This document shows, one piece after another, positions 45,788 to 57,954 of a stretch of DNA of 64,000 nt (its first letter is position 1; the number at the start of each line of letters is the position of its first letter). Origin of the DNA: Gonatopus flavifemur. Its lineage: Eukaryota; Arthropoda; Insecta; Hymenoptera; Dryinidae. The translations under genes and the position numbers were made by a program. The notes under the pieces were generated by a model, which had not been told where the DNA came from, made no database searches, and saw nothing but the letters and a program-made list of their open reading frames with translations. The stretch lies in the NCBI GenBank assembly GCA_018340375.1, contig JAFFJZ010000014.1, positions 186,001 to 250,000 on the forward strand, read 5' to 3'.

Positions 45788-48700
45788 ATGGCGGACATTC
45801 AAGAAACAAGCACGACAACAGTTCTTACACTGAAAGAGTTCAACTTCGATAAGCCCGAGTTATGGTCTTTGTGGCTCAAGCGTTTCGAGAGGTACATCTC
45901 GATAGCAAGCCTTGCCAATGAAACGGACAAGGAGCAGATCGACGTGTTGTGTTATGCTATGGGAGAGAAATCGGAGGAGATTTTAGTTCAACTCATACCG
46001 CGAATGGAAGCTGCTACAACGTTTGATACGGTGAAAGAAAATCATCATCATCATGAAGTAATCAGTCTTATGACTGGTTTGATGAAATCCTTCAACCCTG
46101 TCTATTATCCGCTAACCGCTTAATTTCTGCATATGTACGGCAACCCTTATCTTGTTTAATTTGCTTCATATAACTCAATCTAGGTCTACCTCTTCGAGTT
46201 TTACCATTCATTTTTCCCTCCAATATTGCTTTCAATAAGCTATCATGCCGCAATGTGTGTCCTATCAGATTACTTCTTCTTTTCACGACCTGTCTCAAGA
46301 GACTTCTTTTTTCATCTACCTCCTCAAGTACTTCTTCATTTCTTACTTTCTCTATCCACTTCAGCCTAAGCATCTTCCCATAACACCACATTTCAAAAGC
46401 TGCGAGTCTTCGTTGGTCCGTTTTTCCAATTGTCCAAGTTTCGCAACCATATAATGCTGTGCTCCAAACGTAACTCTTCGAGAATTTCTTCCTTACTGCT
46501 GAGCTAATATTCTTCGAACATAGTAACTGTTTCTTTTGGTGGAAAGCCTGTCTCCCTTGTGCTATTCTTGCTCTTATATCTCTTTCGCTTTTACCGTTTT
46601 CCGTAATTATGCTCCCTGGATATTGAAATTTTTTGACTTGCTGAATTGTCTCTGCATCTATTCTGATATCCGTTCTTCTTGATGTGTTCGCTGTTGTACA
46701 AATCATGAATTTTGTATTGTCCTTATTTATATTCATACAATATTTGTCTAGTCATATTCCTTCCATAGTGTTGAGAGTATTTTCTAACTCAGCACCACTC
46801 GTAGCTAATATAGCTATGTCATCACCAAATCTCAACATGCTTACATTTTCACCTTGAATCTGTAATTTCAATAGCACTCGTTCCTTCACTTCGTTCATCG
46901 CTTCTTCTAAATACAAATTGAAAATCAATGGCGATAGTGAGCATCCTTGTCTCACCCGTCTTCTAATTTGTGCTCCTCCTTTTTGACCCTCTATTTCTAT
47001 TATTGCGGTTTGATTCTTTTATAATTCATATATTATTCTCCTATCCCTGGAAATAATTCCTACCTTTCCCAAAATCGTAAACATCTTCTCCCAATCAACA
47101 TTATCGAATGCTTTTCGTATATCTACAGAACCTATGTACACAGACTTTTTCAACTCTAGACTTTCCTCTACTACTGTTCTTAGTGCTAATATTGCTCCTC
47201 GCGTTCCCCTATTTTTCCTAAAACCGAACTGATCTTCTGCTAATCTATTCTCCATTTTATTCTCTATTCTCCTGTATATGATTTTCGTCAGTATTTTCGA
47301 GGCATCTGGAGTTAAACTAATCGTTCTGTAGTTCTCGCATTTGTCTGCTCCTTGTTTTTTTGGAATGACGAAAATTTTATTCTTCTGGAAATCTTTCGGT
47401 ACTTCGCCTATTTCGTACATATCTCTGACCAATTCACCCAGTGCGTCACGAGTTCCCTGACTGGAGGCTTTGATAAGGTCCGCACTTATGCCATCTGTTC
47501 CTGGCGCTTCATTATTTTTCAATTCTCTCAAAGCCCTGTCGAATTCTGATCTCAAAATTGAATCTCCCAGTTCTTCTTCATCGACATCCTCCTCCCCCTC
47601 TAAGAATCCCATATTATCGCCTCCCTCATACAGATCTTCTAAATGATTGATCCATTGTTCTTTTTTTCCTCCGTTCTTATCAATTGTCTCCCTAGAGAAT
47701 TTTTAATCTTACTGCTTCTAGATTTCATTTGTCCAAAAATCTCTTAACAATCCTATATGCCTCCTCAATTTTTCCCACATGTAATCTCACTTCAATATCT
47801 TCACATTCCCCCTCCAACCATTGTTCTTTTGCTTCCCTTGATTCTCTGATTATTTCATCCCTCAGTGCCTTGTATGTCTGCTGATCTTGTTCACCATTCT
47901 TATTCTTGTATTTCCTCCTTTCATTAATTCAATCGAGAATTTCTTCTGTTATCCATGGTTTCTTAGGCTCTATCCCATCGTTCTTCAAAATTTCATCTGC
48001 ACATTGCTCTATGTTCCTCTTCATATTTGTCCATCTACTCTCTATTTCCAAGTCTTTCTCTTGTCGATCCTCCAATTTTTCGTCCAACATCGCTCCGAAT
48101 GCGTCCTGTGTTTTTCCTTGTTCGAGATTCTTCGAATTCCATCTTTTTCCCATTTTCCTTTTCTTCCTCAGAGCTCTGAATTTCAGAGAACATTCCATCA
48201 GCAACATATTGTGATTACTATCTATATCCGCGCCTGGATAAGTTTTACAGCTTTTCACTTGGTTCCTGAATCTTTGTTCTGCTTATATGTAATCAATTGT
48301 GGAAAAGAACTTCACCACATATTTTTCACCGAAGGAGAATATTGTTTTCGAACGTTTCAAATTCAATTCACGTGTGCAGCAACCAGGCGAAAGTGTTGAC
48401 ACCTTTGTGACGTCATTATATTCGTTAGCCGAAACATGTGATTACGGTGTGCTGGAAGATCAGTCAATACGTGACCGTATCGTGATTGGTGTGCGTGACT
48501 CTCGTACTTCAGAACGTCTACAGTTGACAACAGATCTAACTGTGGAAAAAGCGTTAGACATTGCTCACCAAGCTGAAATCCAAGCGGAAGAGGGTAAAAA
48601 TTTGAGATGTGAAAATCACGTGGAGGTGAATAAAATTCTTCGAAATGAAAGTGTACCTCAAACAAAAAAGTTGACGGTGGTGGAAAATAAAGTGGGCAAT

Positions 48701-49078
48701 AGCAATCAACAAGGAAAAGCCCAGTGTAATAGATGTGGACTCAAAGAACACGAGGATCATCTAAAGTGTCCTGCGTTGAAATCCAGATGTCGCAGCTGCA
48801 AGAAAGTCGGGCATTGGGATAGAGTTTGTCGTTCGAGGCACGTACATCACGTCGATCACCAAGGAGACAACGAGGACTTCGCTGACCACGCATTTCTCGG
48901 AGCATTATGCGGCAAAACAAACAAAATGGACGATTTTACCTTATATATAAATATTCGTGAGTTTCCAAATTCCATAAAGTTTACGACAGATTCAGGGGCG
49001 GATATAACATGTATCTTTTCCGATTGTTCACCTTCTAATATGGAGAATGAAATCTTGAAAACCGATAAAATAATTTGA
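45788..49078 (+). pseudogene. Gypsy gag plus protease, interrupted by a LINE
   Basis: The ATG at 45788 opens a gag frame (LKEFNFDKPELWSLWLKRFE, then a retrotransposon-gag helical region) that is cut at about 46040 by the inverted RTE-like LINE. It resumes at 48299 with FSPKENIVFERFKFNSRVQQ. Two CCHC-like knuckles follow (CNRCGLKEHEDHLKC, CRSCKKVGHWDRVC). The protease active site TDSGADITCI is near 48990. The frame ends in TGA at 49076-49078, but the same frame continues into RT, so the original was probably a single gag-pol. The product would form particles and process the polyprotein. Confidence 0.85.
46041..48298 (-). pseudogene. RTE-like LINE copy 4, inserted antisense in gypsy gag
   Basis: It begins at the IDYI motif of the endonuclease (near 48298), followed by AEQRFRNQVKSCKTYPGADI and LLMECSLKFRALRKK (48258-47929). 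RT is in one frame from 47612 to 46092 with stops at 47019 and 46752: KNNEAPGTDGISADLI, YRTISLTP, QFGFRKNRGTRGA, DIRKAFDNVDWEKMF, QGCSLSPLIFNLYLEEAMNE and MLRFGDDIAILA (FADD changed to FGDD). The tail has GHTLRHDSLL and GRPRLSYMKQ. The stop-codon hairpin is at 46063-46076 and the (GAT)n tail at 46041-46055. Possible imperfect target duplication GTGAAAGAAA / GTGGAAAAGAA. Confidence 0.85.
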
Positions 49079-50545
49079 GGGCCGGAAGGAGAAAAATTGT
49101 CGGTTATTGGATATTTGAATTCAATTTTGGAAAAAGAACAAACTCGTTTGAAATCAAAGGTTCATATATTGCGAAGGTTGAAACGTAATTTGTTGCGAAA
49201 ACCTGAAATCAAAGGTTTTGAATTGATGAACGATGTGTGTGATGTGCAGAAAAGAAATGTTAATTCTGACCAGATTGTTTCACGTCTCGAAAATGTACTC
49301 AAAGGAATAGGTCAGTTTGTGAAGGATTTGAAAATTCATTTGAAAGATGAGATTATTCCTCATTTTCAGTCGGTACCCCGTTCAGTTGCATTGCCACTTC
49401 TTCCAAAGTTGAAAAAGGAATTGAATGAGTTGTCAGAATCAGATATTATTACGCCTGTTGATTTCTCGACCGACTGGTGCAGCCCTATCGTCGTTGTTCC
49501 GAAAAAACAGTCAGATGAAATCCGCCTGTCCTGTCATTATACTGAGTTAAATAATAGCGTCGAAAGAGCAAACTTTCCAGTACCTAAAGTGGATATTACA
49601 CTTGCCTCAGCGGAAAGTTCGAGAGTTTTTTCGAAATTAGACGCACAAGCGGGATTCCATCAAATTAGGCTTGACAAGGAGAGTCCACCATTAACCACAT
49701 TCATTACTCCATTTGGGAGATTTATGTTCAGAAGGTTACCTTTCGGAATAAATTGTGCTCCAGATTATTTTGCTCAAAGGTTTTATGAATTATTCCACGA
49801 TATTCCTAACTTCATTATACATATCGATGATATATTAATTCACGCGGAAACCTGGGAGAAGCACAACGAAATATTATCACTCGTTTTAGAGAGATTAGAA
49901 GCTGGAGGCATTACCTTAAACAGGAATAAGTGTGTTTTCGGAGTCAAGAAAGTAGAATTTCTGGGTCATTTGATATCACATCAAGGGATTCGAGTACTAC
50001 CAGATCGGGTTTCCGCTATTGTGAAATTCTCACCACCGCAAAATAAGAATGCTTCAATGCAATTTTTGGGAGCAGTAAATTATGTAAGCAAATACTTACC
50101 TAATAAGTCACAAATATCAGAGCCATTGAATGCGTTATGGAAGGATGATGTGACTTTTGTTCGGCTTGCAGCACAGCAGAAAGCTTTCGAAAATATTGAA
50201 AAGTTATTATTACAGGCTCCCATTTTGGCACATCCCGATTTCAATGAAAAAATCTACATTCAGGCGGATGCTTCTAGCTACGGGTTAGGTAGTGCGCTGA
50301 TGCAGGAAGATGTGAACGCAAAACGCGAAAAAGTAGCTTATGCTTCGAGGACATCAAGTGAGACTGAAAAAAAATACAGCCAAATAGAAAAAGAGGCTTT
50401 GGCTTTGGCTTATGCAGCTGACCGTTCTGAGGATTATATCACAGGTATTGAGATAACACTGGAAACTGACCACAAGTCTTTATTACAGATACTTCAAACA
50501 AAACCACTGAATGAGCTTACTCCGCGTTTGCAAAGAATTAGGTGA
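49079..50545 (+). pseudogene. Gypsy reverse transcriptase and RNase H
   Basis: It continues the gag-protease frame after the TGA at 49076 and ends in TGA at 50543-50545. RT landmarks: ITPVDFSTDWCSPIVVVPKK near 49450, KLDAQAGFHQIRL near 49640, TPFGRFMFRRLPFGI near 49707 and FIIHIDDILIHA near 49815 (catalytic box HIDD rather than the usual YxDD). Next come FLGHLISHQGIRVLPD near 49960 and FLGAVNYVSKYLP near 50065. RNase H: IQADASSYGLGSALMQ near 50260, KKYSQIEKEALAL near 50370 and LETDHKSLLQIL near 50465. Frame loss after 50545 precedes integrase. Confidence 0.9.
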
Positions 50546-50589
50546 AGGTTAATGAGGTACAATTATAAAACCAGTTCTGGCTGATTGTT

Positions 50590-51528
50590 TATCAAGGAAT
50601 CTCACGTGCCAGGATTCGAATTTCAAAGAAGAATTTCGAGAAGAAATTGAATCTTGTGTCAATTTTATAGTTGATAATTCACCTGCGACAAAGGACGTAC
50701 TCACAAAGATCAGTGAATAACAACATGCGGATTATATTTGTTCTCAATTGGAAGAGTATAGTCGTAATCAATGGCCTGGGAAGAATGAGCTTCCTAACGG
50801 TCTATTACCATATTTCCATCTCGAAGACAGTATATCTTACGTGGATAAATATTTATTATATCATTCAAGGTTAGTCATTCCCCCACCTCTGCAATTAGAT
50901 TTGTTATCAAAAATCCATGATGGTCATCTAGGGGTGAGTAAATGTAGGGATAGGGCTAAACAATCAATATGGTGGTTGGGAATGAGTTCTGAATTAAAGA
51001 ACTTGGTTGAATTTTGTTTCGAATGTATTTAGGAACGAGTAAATTTTGGAGAACCCTTTGTAAGCGAACAGTTCCCGGATAGACCTCGGCAAAAAATCGG
51101 ATCAGACCTATTCAAGTCCAAAAAGTGGTTTTTAATTATGATCGATTATTATTCTCGATTTTTTGGAGTATTCGATCTGAAAACCCTCACTGAGGATGAA
51201 ATTATATCAAAATGTAAAGAAGCTTTTTCAAGGTTTGGTATACCAGAGATTATCAAGTCAGATTGTGGGACGCAATTCGCCAGTAAATTCAGAAAGTTTG
51301 CTGATAAATATAATTTCAAACACATCACAAGTTCTCCCGAATACTCACAGAGCAACGGTGCCGCGGAGGCAGCAGTTAAAATTGCTGAGAATACTATTGA
51401 AAAATGCGATGATGTTAGTCAAGGGTTGTTAGCATATAGAACTATTTCCCTTGAAGATGGATATTCTCCTGCTAAACTCATGTTTTCGAGAAAAATGAGA
51501 TCTTCACTGCCTGTACTCCCTCATCAGT
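50590..51528 (+). pseudogene. Gypsy integrase, N-terminal and catalytic domains
   Basis: The H2C2 zinc region (KIHDGHLGVSKCRDRAKQSI, then a CFEC pair) is near 50905-51030 and ends at a TAG (51030-51032). The same frame continues with SDLFKSKKWFLIMIDYYSRF (first Asp), KSDCGTQFASKF (second Asp) and SNGAAEAAVKIAE (catalytic Glu). The frame is cut at 51528 by the R1-clade LINE and continues after 57279. One stop is also seen near 50717. Confidence 0.85.
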
Positions 51529-52185
51529 AACTCCGCTATGAACCGGTCCCAAGCCCGGGACCCCATCTCGCAAGTGATGGGGGAGGAGGAGGGATAGAGG
51601 AGTAACACCTCTCTAAAAACCGCGGTCCATCTGGCTCCGGATGGTAGCACCGCGTGAGGGCCCCTGCCTAGGGTTACAGGTGACACCCGGCCAACGGCCC
51701 TGACGGCGGATGAGGGAATGAATTCCCCAACGGCGGAGGGGGCGGAAGAGCCACATCTCGACAAATCCAGGCGCGTCTGTTCCTGTATCGGGCGGCGTCC
51801 TGGTCGGCGTCTGTCACCATGTCAGGTGCGGCCGTATTTCAACGATCGGCCCGCGCTGTAGTCGACTCTGGGAGTGCCCCTGAACCAGTCGGACTTCTCA
51901 CCCGGTCTGGGGAGTGGGGCTGCTGTGAGCTTGCTCTGCCGAGGAGTCGGCGCGGCGCGGAGTCAGGAACCAGCCCTTCCGAGCCCTGATCAGGAAGTGG
52001 ACCGTGGATGTAGGTGTCGGAGCCTACATCGCTACGGGCGACCCCCGGTCCATGCGGTATTCCGGACTGGGCAAACGGAGGCCGAGCCCCGGGGAACTGG
52101 GGTAGGAGACGTTCTCTGAGGGTATACCCGTTCTCGGCTATTCCGGGCCACCCCACCGAACACGATGCGCTGGCAATCAAAATAG
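51529..52185 (+). promoter_or_regulatory. 5' UTR of the R1-clade LINE (probable internal promoter)
   Basis: About 650 bp of GC-rich sequence before the ORF1 ATG at 52186. LINEs transcribe from an internal promoter in this position; no specific element was recognised. Short antisense frames in it are chance. Confidence 0.5.
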
Positions 52186-53544
52186 ATGACTTCTCTCGAG
52201 ACTTCGAAGCACGGCGGAACCAGGAAGAAGAAGGAAGGAGGAGAGGATTTAGCCTCCCTACGGGAGCTAATCCTCAAATCCGAAAAAGCAGCCGAGGAAA
52301 GGTTCGCAGAAATGCGGCGCCTTATCCGAAGCATGATGGAGGCCATCCAGAAGCAGCCCAACGTTAATCGAACTGTGAAGGATGGCCTCCCAAAATTGAT
52401 GGAACAGCTGGATGGGCTGCGGGAGGACACGCGGACCCACAGCCGTGTCCGGGAGGCCCTTGATCCCGGGGCATTGAGGGGGCGGACCAAACCAACACCA
52501 TCCGCCCCCCAGAGTTCTCCCAGCAGCTCACCACTGATGAGTGGCCAGAAGCGTTCTGCTTCGAGCCCCCCAGCTCCTCCGCTTACTGCCACTCCTGTGG
52601 CCGAGAAGAGGAAACCTTCGGCGACTGAGAAGGAAGAAGTGTGGACGGTGGTCGACCCCAAAACGAAGAAGAAGGAGAAGAAGGATAAGAAGAAAACGGG
52701 GCAACCGGCTCAGACCACGAAGCCTCCAGCGAGGGTGACGCCGCCCACGAATCCTAAACGTAAACGTGAACGGCGTCCGGCAAAGCCCGATGCCTTCGCC
52801 CTGAAGCCGGTTGCGGACAAGACGTATGCGAACGTCCTGACCACCGTCCGCCAGACCGTAAACCCAGAGGAACTGGGGGTTCAAGTGAGCTCGGTCCGTC
52901 GCACGAGAACTGTTGATGTCCTCATCGGAATCAAAAAAGCGACGGACAAAGCCAAAGCTTCCTTCTCGGAAGCATTGAAGAAGGCCGTTGAGGAGATGGG
53001 CAGCGTCCGAGCGCTGACGCCTTCCACGAGCCTGGAGATAAGCGACCTGGACGTTGCCTTCACCAAGGAGGGAGTAGAGGCTGCACTGCGGAATGCACTG
53101 CCAAATTACAGCGGGATCCTGCAGTTAACGCTTACGAAGCCCACGCAGCGTGGTCAAGTTTCGGCCCTTGTTTCAATGGAACAAGGGGCTGCGAAGAAAC
53201 TGATGACCACAGGTCACGTGAGAGTGGGCTGGATCAAGAACTGCAGGATCCGACAGAGGGCGGTCGTGCCGAGGTGTTACAAATGCCTCGGTTACGGCCA
53301 TCAAAGCCGCGGCTGCCAAGAGCCTGCCCGGAGCAAGAACTGCTTCCGGTGCGGTGCAGAGGACCACAAGGCAGCGGGATGTAAGAAGGAGCCCAACTGC
53401 TACCTCTGCACCGCGGCGGGGAAGCCTGGAACCCACTTAGCAGGTTCCGGCAAGTGCGACGCTTTCCGCAGGGCCCTCGCCCAGGCGAAAGGCAGCGACA
53501 ACAAAAATGGCGGTGGTTCTGCAGTGCAACCTCAACAGAAGTAG
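52186..53544 (+). CDS. R1-clade LINE ORF1 (Gag-like zinc-knuckle protein)
   Basis: An intact 452-codon frame starts at ATG 52186. Residues 1-110 are charged and helical. Residues 150-200 are very Lys/Arg rich (KTKKKEKKDKKKTG), a likely nuclear or nucleic-acid-binding segment. A globular region follows (about 215-360). Near residue 365 there are three zinc knuckles: CYKCLGYGHQSRGC, CFRCGAEDHKAAGC and a third CYLC...H...C form. This arrangement is standard for R1/TRAS/SART-group ORF1 proteins, which coat the RNA and help it reach chromatin. It overlaps ORF2 by 38 bp in another frame. Confidence 0.9.
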   Translation: MTSLETSKHGGTRKKKEGGEDLASLRELILKSEKAAEERFAEMRRLIRSMMEAIQKQPNVNRTVKDGLPKLMEQLDGLREDTRTHSRVREALDPGALRGRTKPTPSAPQSSPSSSPLMSGQKRSASSPPAPPLTATPVAEKRKPSATEKEEVWTVVDPKTKKKEKKDKKKTGQPAQTTKPPARVTPPTNPKRKRERRPAKPDAFALKPVADKTYANVLTTVRQTVNPEELGVQVSSVRRTRTVDVLIGIKKATDKAKASFSEALKKAVEEMGSVRALTPSTSLEISDLDVAFTKEGVEAALRNALPNYSGILQLTLTKPTQRGQVSALVSMEQGAAKKLMTTGHVRVGWIKNCRIRQRAVVPRCYKCLGYGHQSRGCQEPARSKNCFRCGAEDHKAAGCKKEPNCYLCTAAGKPGTHLAGSGKCDAFRRALAQAKGSDNKNGGGSAVQPQQK

Positions 53545-56514
53545 GGTGGCCCATGACCTCCTGGCCCAGATCTGCCTCGAGAAGAGAGCAGACCTCGCCC
53601 TGATCAGCGAACAGTATCGCGACAGGGAAGGGCCAGCATGGTTCTCCAACGCCCTCGGCACGGCGGCAATATGGATCCCGGATATGCGGCGCAATCCCGT
53701 GGCAGCCCATGGTTCCGGCAGTGGCTTTGTGTGGGTGAGGTGCAGAGACGTAACATACTTCAGCTGCTACCTCACCCCAAACGAACATATACGAGATTTT
53801 GAGGCCAAACTCGTAGGCCTCGAGGACACTGTCCGGGACATGGGGGACACAAAATAGTGGCCGGAGACTTCAACGCAAAGTCTCTCGAGTGGGGCGAAGC
53901 CAGGCCAGATTCCCGGGGTGGACGAGTCATGGATATGGTATCCAGACTCCAACTTGCAGTGTTGAACACCGGTTCAACGTCCACCTTCCGGAGGCCTGGC
54001 TATAGACAAACGATTTTGGACATCTCCTTCGCGACGGAAGATCTGGTGCCACGCGTCAGGGACTGGAGGGTGATCGAGGACTATACAGCCAGCGATCACC
54101 AATACATCACGTTCACCGTGCGTGATGTAGCTCCAGTCCGAGTGGCACGACACGACCAGATGCCCAGATGGAACGTCGCGAAGATGCGCCCCGAGAGACT
54201 TTCTCCGGCCTTAACGCGCGGACAAGTCGCCGTTGACGGGATCCCCCAAGTGCCGCCATCCTCCGAGCACGCGGAAATGGTGGTTGATGTGGTCATGCGC
54301 CACATCCAACGCGCCTGTCGGGACGGAGTGCCGAGGCGTCGGAGAAGAGAGAATAGACGACCCGTTTACTGGTGGACGGATGAGATCGCGGAGTTGAGGA
54401 GCGAGAGTCTCAGACGCAGACGTATCGCTCAGCGCTCAAGACTCCGCGATCGAAGCGACGCAGCCCCTAAAGTCGCCGCCTATCAAGCGGCGAGAAAGAG
54501 GTTACGCCGGGCCATCACAGAGAGCAAGCACCGCTGCTGGAAGGCGCTCGGAGAGGATCTCAACGAGGATCCTTGGGGATTGGGGTACAAGATAGTGCTC
54601 CGCAAACTGGGTACGTACAACAACTGTGCCCCCAGAGACGCGGAGACCGTCAAGAGCATCGTTGACACCCTATTCCCACAACACCCGAAGCGCCCACGCC
54701 GTCCTTTAACATCTGAAGTCCCGGAGATCCCTCCCTCCACAGGGGCGGAGTTAGCGAGCGCCGCTCGCTCGCTCAAAAACAAGAAAGCTCCGGGTCCGGA
54801 CGGCTTACCAGCAGAGGTGCTGAAGGCAGTTGCGCAGAGTCATCCAAGGCTCTTGCTCGACATGTATAACGCCAGCTTGCGTGCAAGGATTTTCCCTGCC
54901 CGCTGGAAACTAGCGAGACTGGCTTTGGTGAGCAAGGGCAAGGGGCCAGCAGACGACCCGTCATCTTACAGGCCCCTGTGCATGCTGGATACTGCCGGCA
55001 AGCTCCTGGAGAAGCCCCTGAGACCTCGCCTCCACGCGGCCATCAAAACCGCTGGAGACCTCTCCGAGAAGCAGTTTGGCTTCCGGAGAGGGAGGTCGAC
55101 GATACACGCGATCCAGGAGGTTGCCGAGGCTGCCAGGGGCACGGAGCGGGGGAATCACTACTCCCGCTCCGTCTGTCTGCTGGTCACGTTGGATGTGCGC
55201 GACGCCTTCAACTCGGTCAGGTGGAGCGACGCCGTGAGCGCGCTGGAGCGGGATTTTCAAGTACCCGAATACCTCATTCGGGTACTAGACGACTACTTGA
55301 GATCCCGCTCAATAAGATACGAGACCGAGGATGGCCCGGTTGTAAAAGAGTTGACCTCTGATGCGGCTCAAGGCTCCATACTGGGTCCCGACATTTGGAA
55401 CGCCACGTACGACGGGATCCTTCGTATGGAGCTGCCGAAGGGGGCTTTTCTGGTTGGGTATGCGGATGACGTTGGCGCCGTCATCATCGCTAGAACTGTG
55501 GATGAGGCGCAGATGCTGCTCAACCAGACCATGCGTCGCGTCCACTCCTGGATGGACGACTACGGCTTGCAGCTGGCATTGGCGAAGACCGAGATCGTGC
55601 TACTCACGAAAAAGCATATCCCGCTCATCAGGGATATGCAGGTAGGAGAGGCGACGGTCCAGACGAAGGTATCGGTAAAGTACCTGGGGGTGTGCCTAGA
55701 CTCCAGGCTCACCTTCTGGGAGGAGATAAGGAGGAGAGCGGACAAGGCGGCTGGAGTAACCACGTTGTTGAGCAGGGTCATGGCCAATATTGGCGGCCCC
55801 CGACCCTCAAGAAGAAGGTTACTCCTACGAACCGCCGAGTCCATCATGCTCTACGGTGCCGAAGTCTGGGCTGACGCGCTGCGGTACGAAAAATACCGAA
55901 AGCGCATGGCCGCAGTGCAGCGGAGAGGGGCCCTCCGCATCGCCTGCTCCTACCGCACGGTCTCGGAACCAGCAGCGTTGGTCGTCGCGGGGGTCATTCC
56001 GATCGACCTCCTCGCCCAGGAGCGGAAGTTCGTCCACCACGGCGCTTCCGCCGTAGGAAGAGAAGAAGCGAGGCGCAGAGCAAGAGATGTGTCCATGCGC
56101 GCCTGGCAAGAACGGTGGGAAGGGGAGTCGCGAGCCAGGTGGACGGCGAGGTTGATCCCTAGCCTCGAACCCTGGCTCAGCCGTCAGCATGGGGAAGTTA
56201 ATTACTTCATCACCCAACTGCTGGCGGCGCACGGTCTGTTCCAAGCTTACCTACACAAAATGGGTAAAGTGGCGGAACCAGACTGTGCTTTCTGCGACTC
56301 CCAACGAGATGACGCCCTCCACATGTTTTTTGAATGTGAAGAGTGGAGGGCGGAAAGGAGACGTCTCGAAGAAACATACGGCTGCGTGACCCCAGAGAAC
56401 ATCGTTGGGGTCATGCTGCTAGGCCAGGACGCATGGACCGATGTCGCCCGCTTCGTGGAGTCAGTCCTGCGACGGAAGAAGAGGGCTCTCGACGGGAGGG
56501 CACTGAATGAATGA
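53507..56514 (+). pseudogene. R1-clade LINE ORF2 (endonuclease, RT, CCHC) with one frameshift
   Basis: ORF2 starts at ATG 53507 (MAVVLQCNLNRSRVAHDLL, with the N-terminal Asn of the AP-endonuclease). A one-base loss in the GGGGG run near 53840 shifts the frame; the rest is open from 53857 to a TGA at 56512. The endonuclease continues VAGDFNAKS..EWG, GYRQTILDISFA and the SDH motif near 54092 (TASDHQYITFTV). RT motifs: KNKKAPGPDGLPAEVL near 54778, YRPLCMLDTAGKLLEK, QFGFRRGRSTIHAI near 55070, LDVRDAFNSVRW, AAQGSILGPDIWN near 55363, and FLVGYADDVGAV near 55448 (catalytic YADD). The C-terminal CCHC CAFCDSQRDDALHMFFEC is near 56283. Apart from the frameshift all catalytic motifs look intact. Confidence 0.9.
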
Positions 56515-57265
56515 AAGAGACGGGTCAATTTAATGGGGACGTTATTTATTCACGTGTTGACTTATTTTTTTATTTATTTATTTATTTATTTATTCATTCA
56601 CCTATTTATTTTCTTTTAATTACATCCGACGACGACCCTACTGTGTCTCTTTTTCAACTTTCATGACTCCACCATCTGTGACATCACCTGTGATACCACC
56701 GCTAGGGTCGAGACTTTTAACCAATTTTATTTATACACAGCTTTTATTTATTTATACACCACTTTTATCTTTACATTGCTTTTATTTATACATCGTTTTT
56801 ACTCATACATTGTTTTTTAGTCATACACCGATTTTATCTTTACAACGTTTTTATTTGCTTACCAGATTTATTTATGTATTCATCCTATTTTATTATTGAC
56901 TACACCTTTTCTTTGTGTTCTGTGACGTCCTTGTTGTATTTCATCTGTCCTTTGTATGTATTCATGACAAAGACGAACGGTCTCGAGCAGAGTCCAGGAT
57001 AAGGAGAGGGCCTCACAACAACAGAGGCCCCATAGGAGGCAGAAGGGCCAGGTGAAAACGGCCCGTAGGCCAGGGCATCCCCCCCGAAGCAATGTGATAA
57101 ACAGTTCCGGGGGGGAATCAATGCCCGTGAAGAGGGGGTTTTAGTGGGTAGACTGCGATAGGCAACAACCATCGTCAGCCACTGCAGGAGTCCCACACAC
57201 CGGGGAGCAACCCAGCTCCCTGATGGTGCGTAACGCATTTCCCCCTCTACAAAAAAAAAAAAAAA
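56515..57265 (+). other. 3' UTR and poly-A of the R1-clade LINE
   Basis: It begins AT-rich with (TTTA)n at 56563-56600 and TTTATTTATACA repeats to about 56880, turns GC-rich from 56980, and ends in a 15-16 nt A run (57251-57266). No coding frame. Confidence 0.8.
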
Positions 57266-57279
57266 ACTCCCTCATCAGT

Positions 57280-57912
57280 TGGGTTTGTTTTATGACCATG
57301 AAAAAATAGTCATCAGCGGAAAGGGAAGGGAAGAAAAGCAAGAACGATATTATGACAAAAAGCATGGTTCTAAAAAGTTGTCGGAGCTGAGGGTCAACGA
57401 TACCGTTCGGGGTATTGATATGCGTACTCATGGCAGAATAATAAAACTGGATGACAATCCAAATTCATTTGTTAATTAAACTCAAAGAGGTAGTATGATT
57501 AGACGCAATCGATGGCATTCGGTTCCAGCACCCTTCAAACAAGAATCTTGATTTACCTTTTCTAGATGATAATCGCGAACATCATAATCATAACGGACCC
57601 AATGTAAATATCCCTGTATTGAATGATAATCCTGATGTCGATAACCGCGAAGATTGTATTATTAGTGAACACAATGTTATTCCACCTGTATCAGATGACA
57701 GGCCTAACGCTGGTGTTCGAGATGATAGTGATGATCACCAACGTAAGTGGAATTTACCTTTATTAGATGATAATATCAATGTTAATGATAATGAAAATGT
57801 TCCGGAGCAGTGACAAGGAACGGAACAGCTACGCCTGCCTGAAGTTGCAGTGATACGCAGAAGTCGAAGAAATAAGATTGTTCCAAGACATCTCAAAGAC
57901 TATGTAGTATGA
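57280..57912 (+). pseudogene. Gypsy integrase C-terminal region
   Basis: After the LINE the frame resumes with KQERYYDKKHGSKKLSELRV and a Val-Gly-type chromo/GPY-like tail, then DDNPNSFVN with a stop at 57477-57479. A second frame near 57619-57813 is Asn/Asp rich, and PRHLKDYVV near 57885-57911 is a typical gypsy pol C-terminus. No env-like frame follows. Confidence 0.65.
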
Positions 57913-57954
57913 CATCTTTCATGTAGCAAAAACTTTTTGATGAAAAGGAAAGGA

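Larger units (their letters stand above)
51529..57265 (+). mobile_element. R1-clade LINE, near full length, with 14-bp target duplication
   Basis: It is flanked by ACTCCCTCATCAGT at 51515-51528 and 57266-57279 (the last A may overlap poly-A). It has a GC-rich 5' UTR of about 650 bp, overlapping ORF1 and ORF2, a 3' UTR of about 740 bp and a 15-16 nt poly-A tail. G+C is visibly far above the surrounding DNA. The target here is a gypsy integrase, not 28S rDNA, so it is not a classic R1 insertion. Confidence 0.9.

Noticed and set aside
52032..53788. Large minus-strand frames opposite the R1-clade LINE
   Set aside because: High G+C lowers stop frequency; the plus strand carries zinc knuckles and endonuclease motifs.
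57280..57950. env gene of an errantivirus-type gypsy element
   Set aside because: Only integrase C-terminal sequence and Asn/Asp-rich short frames are present; no signal peptide, furin site or membrane span.
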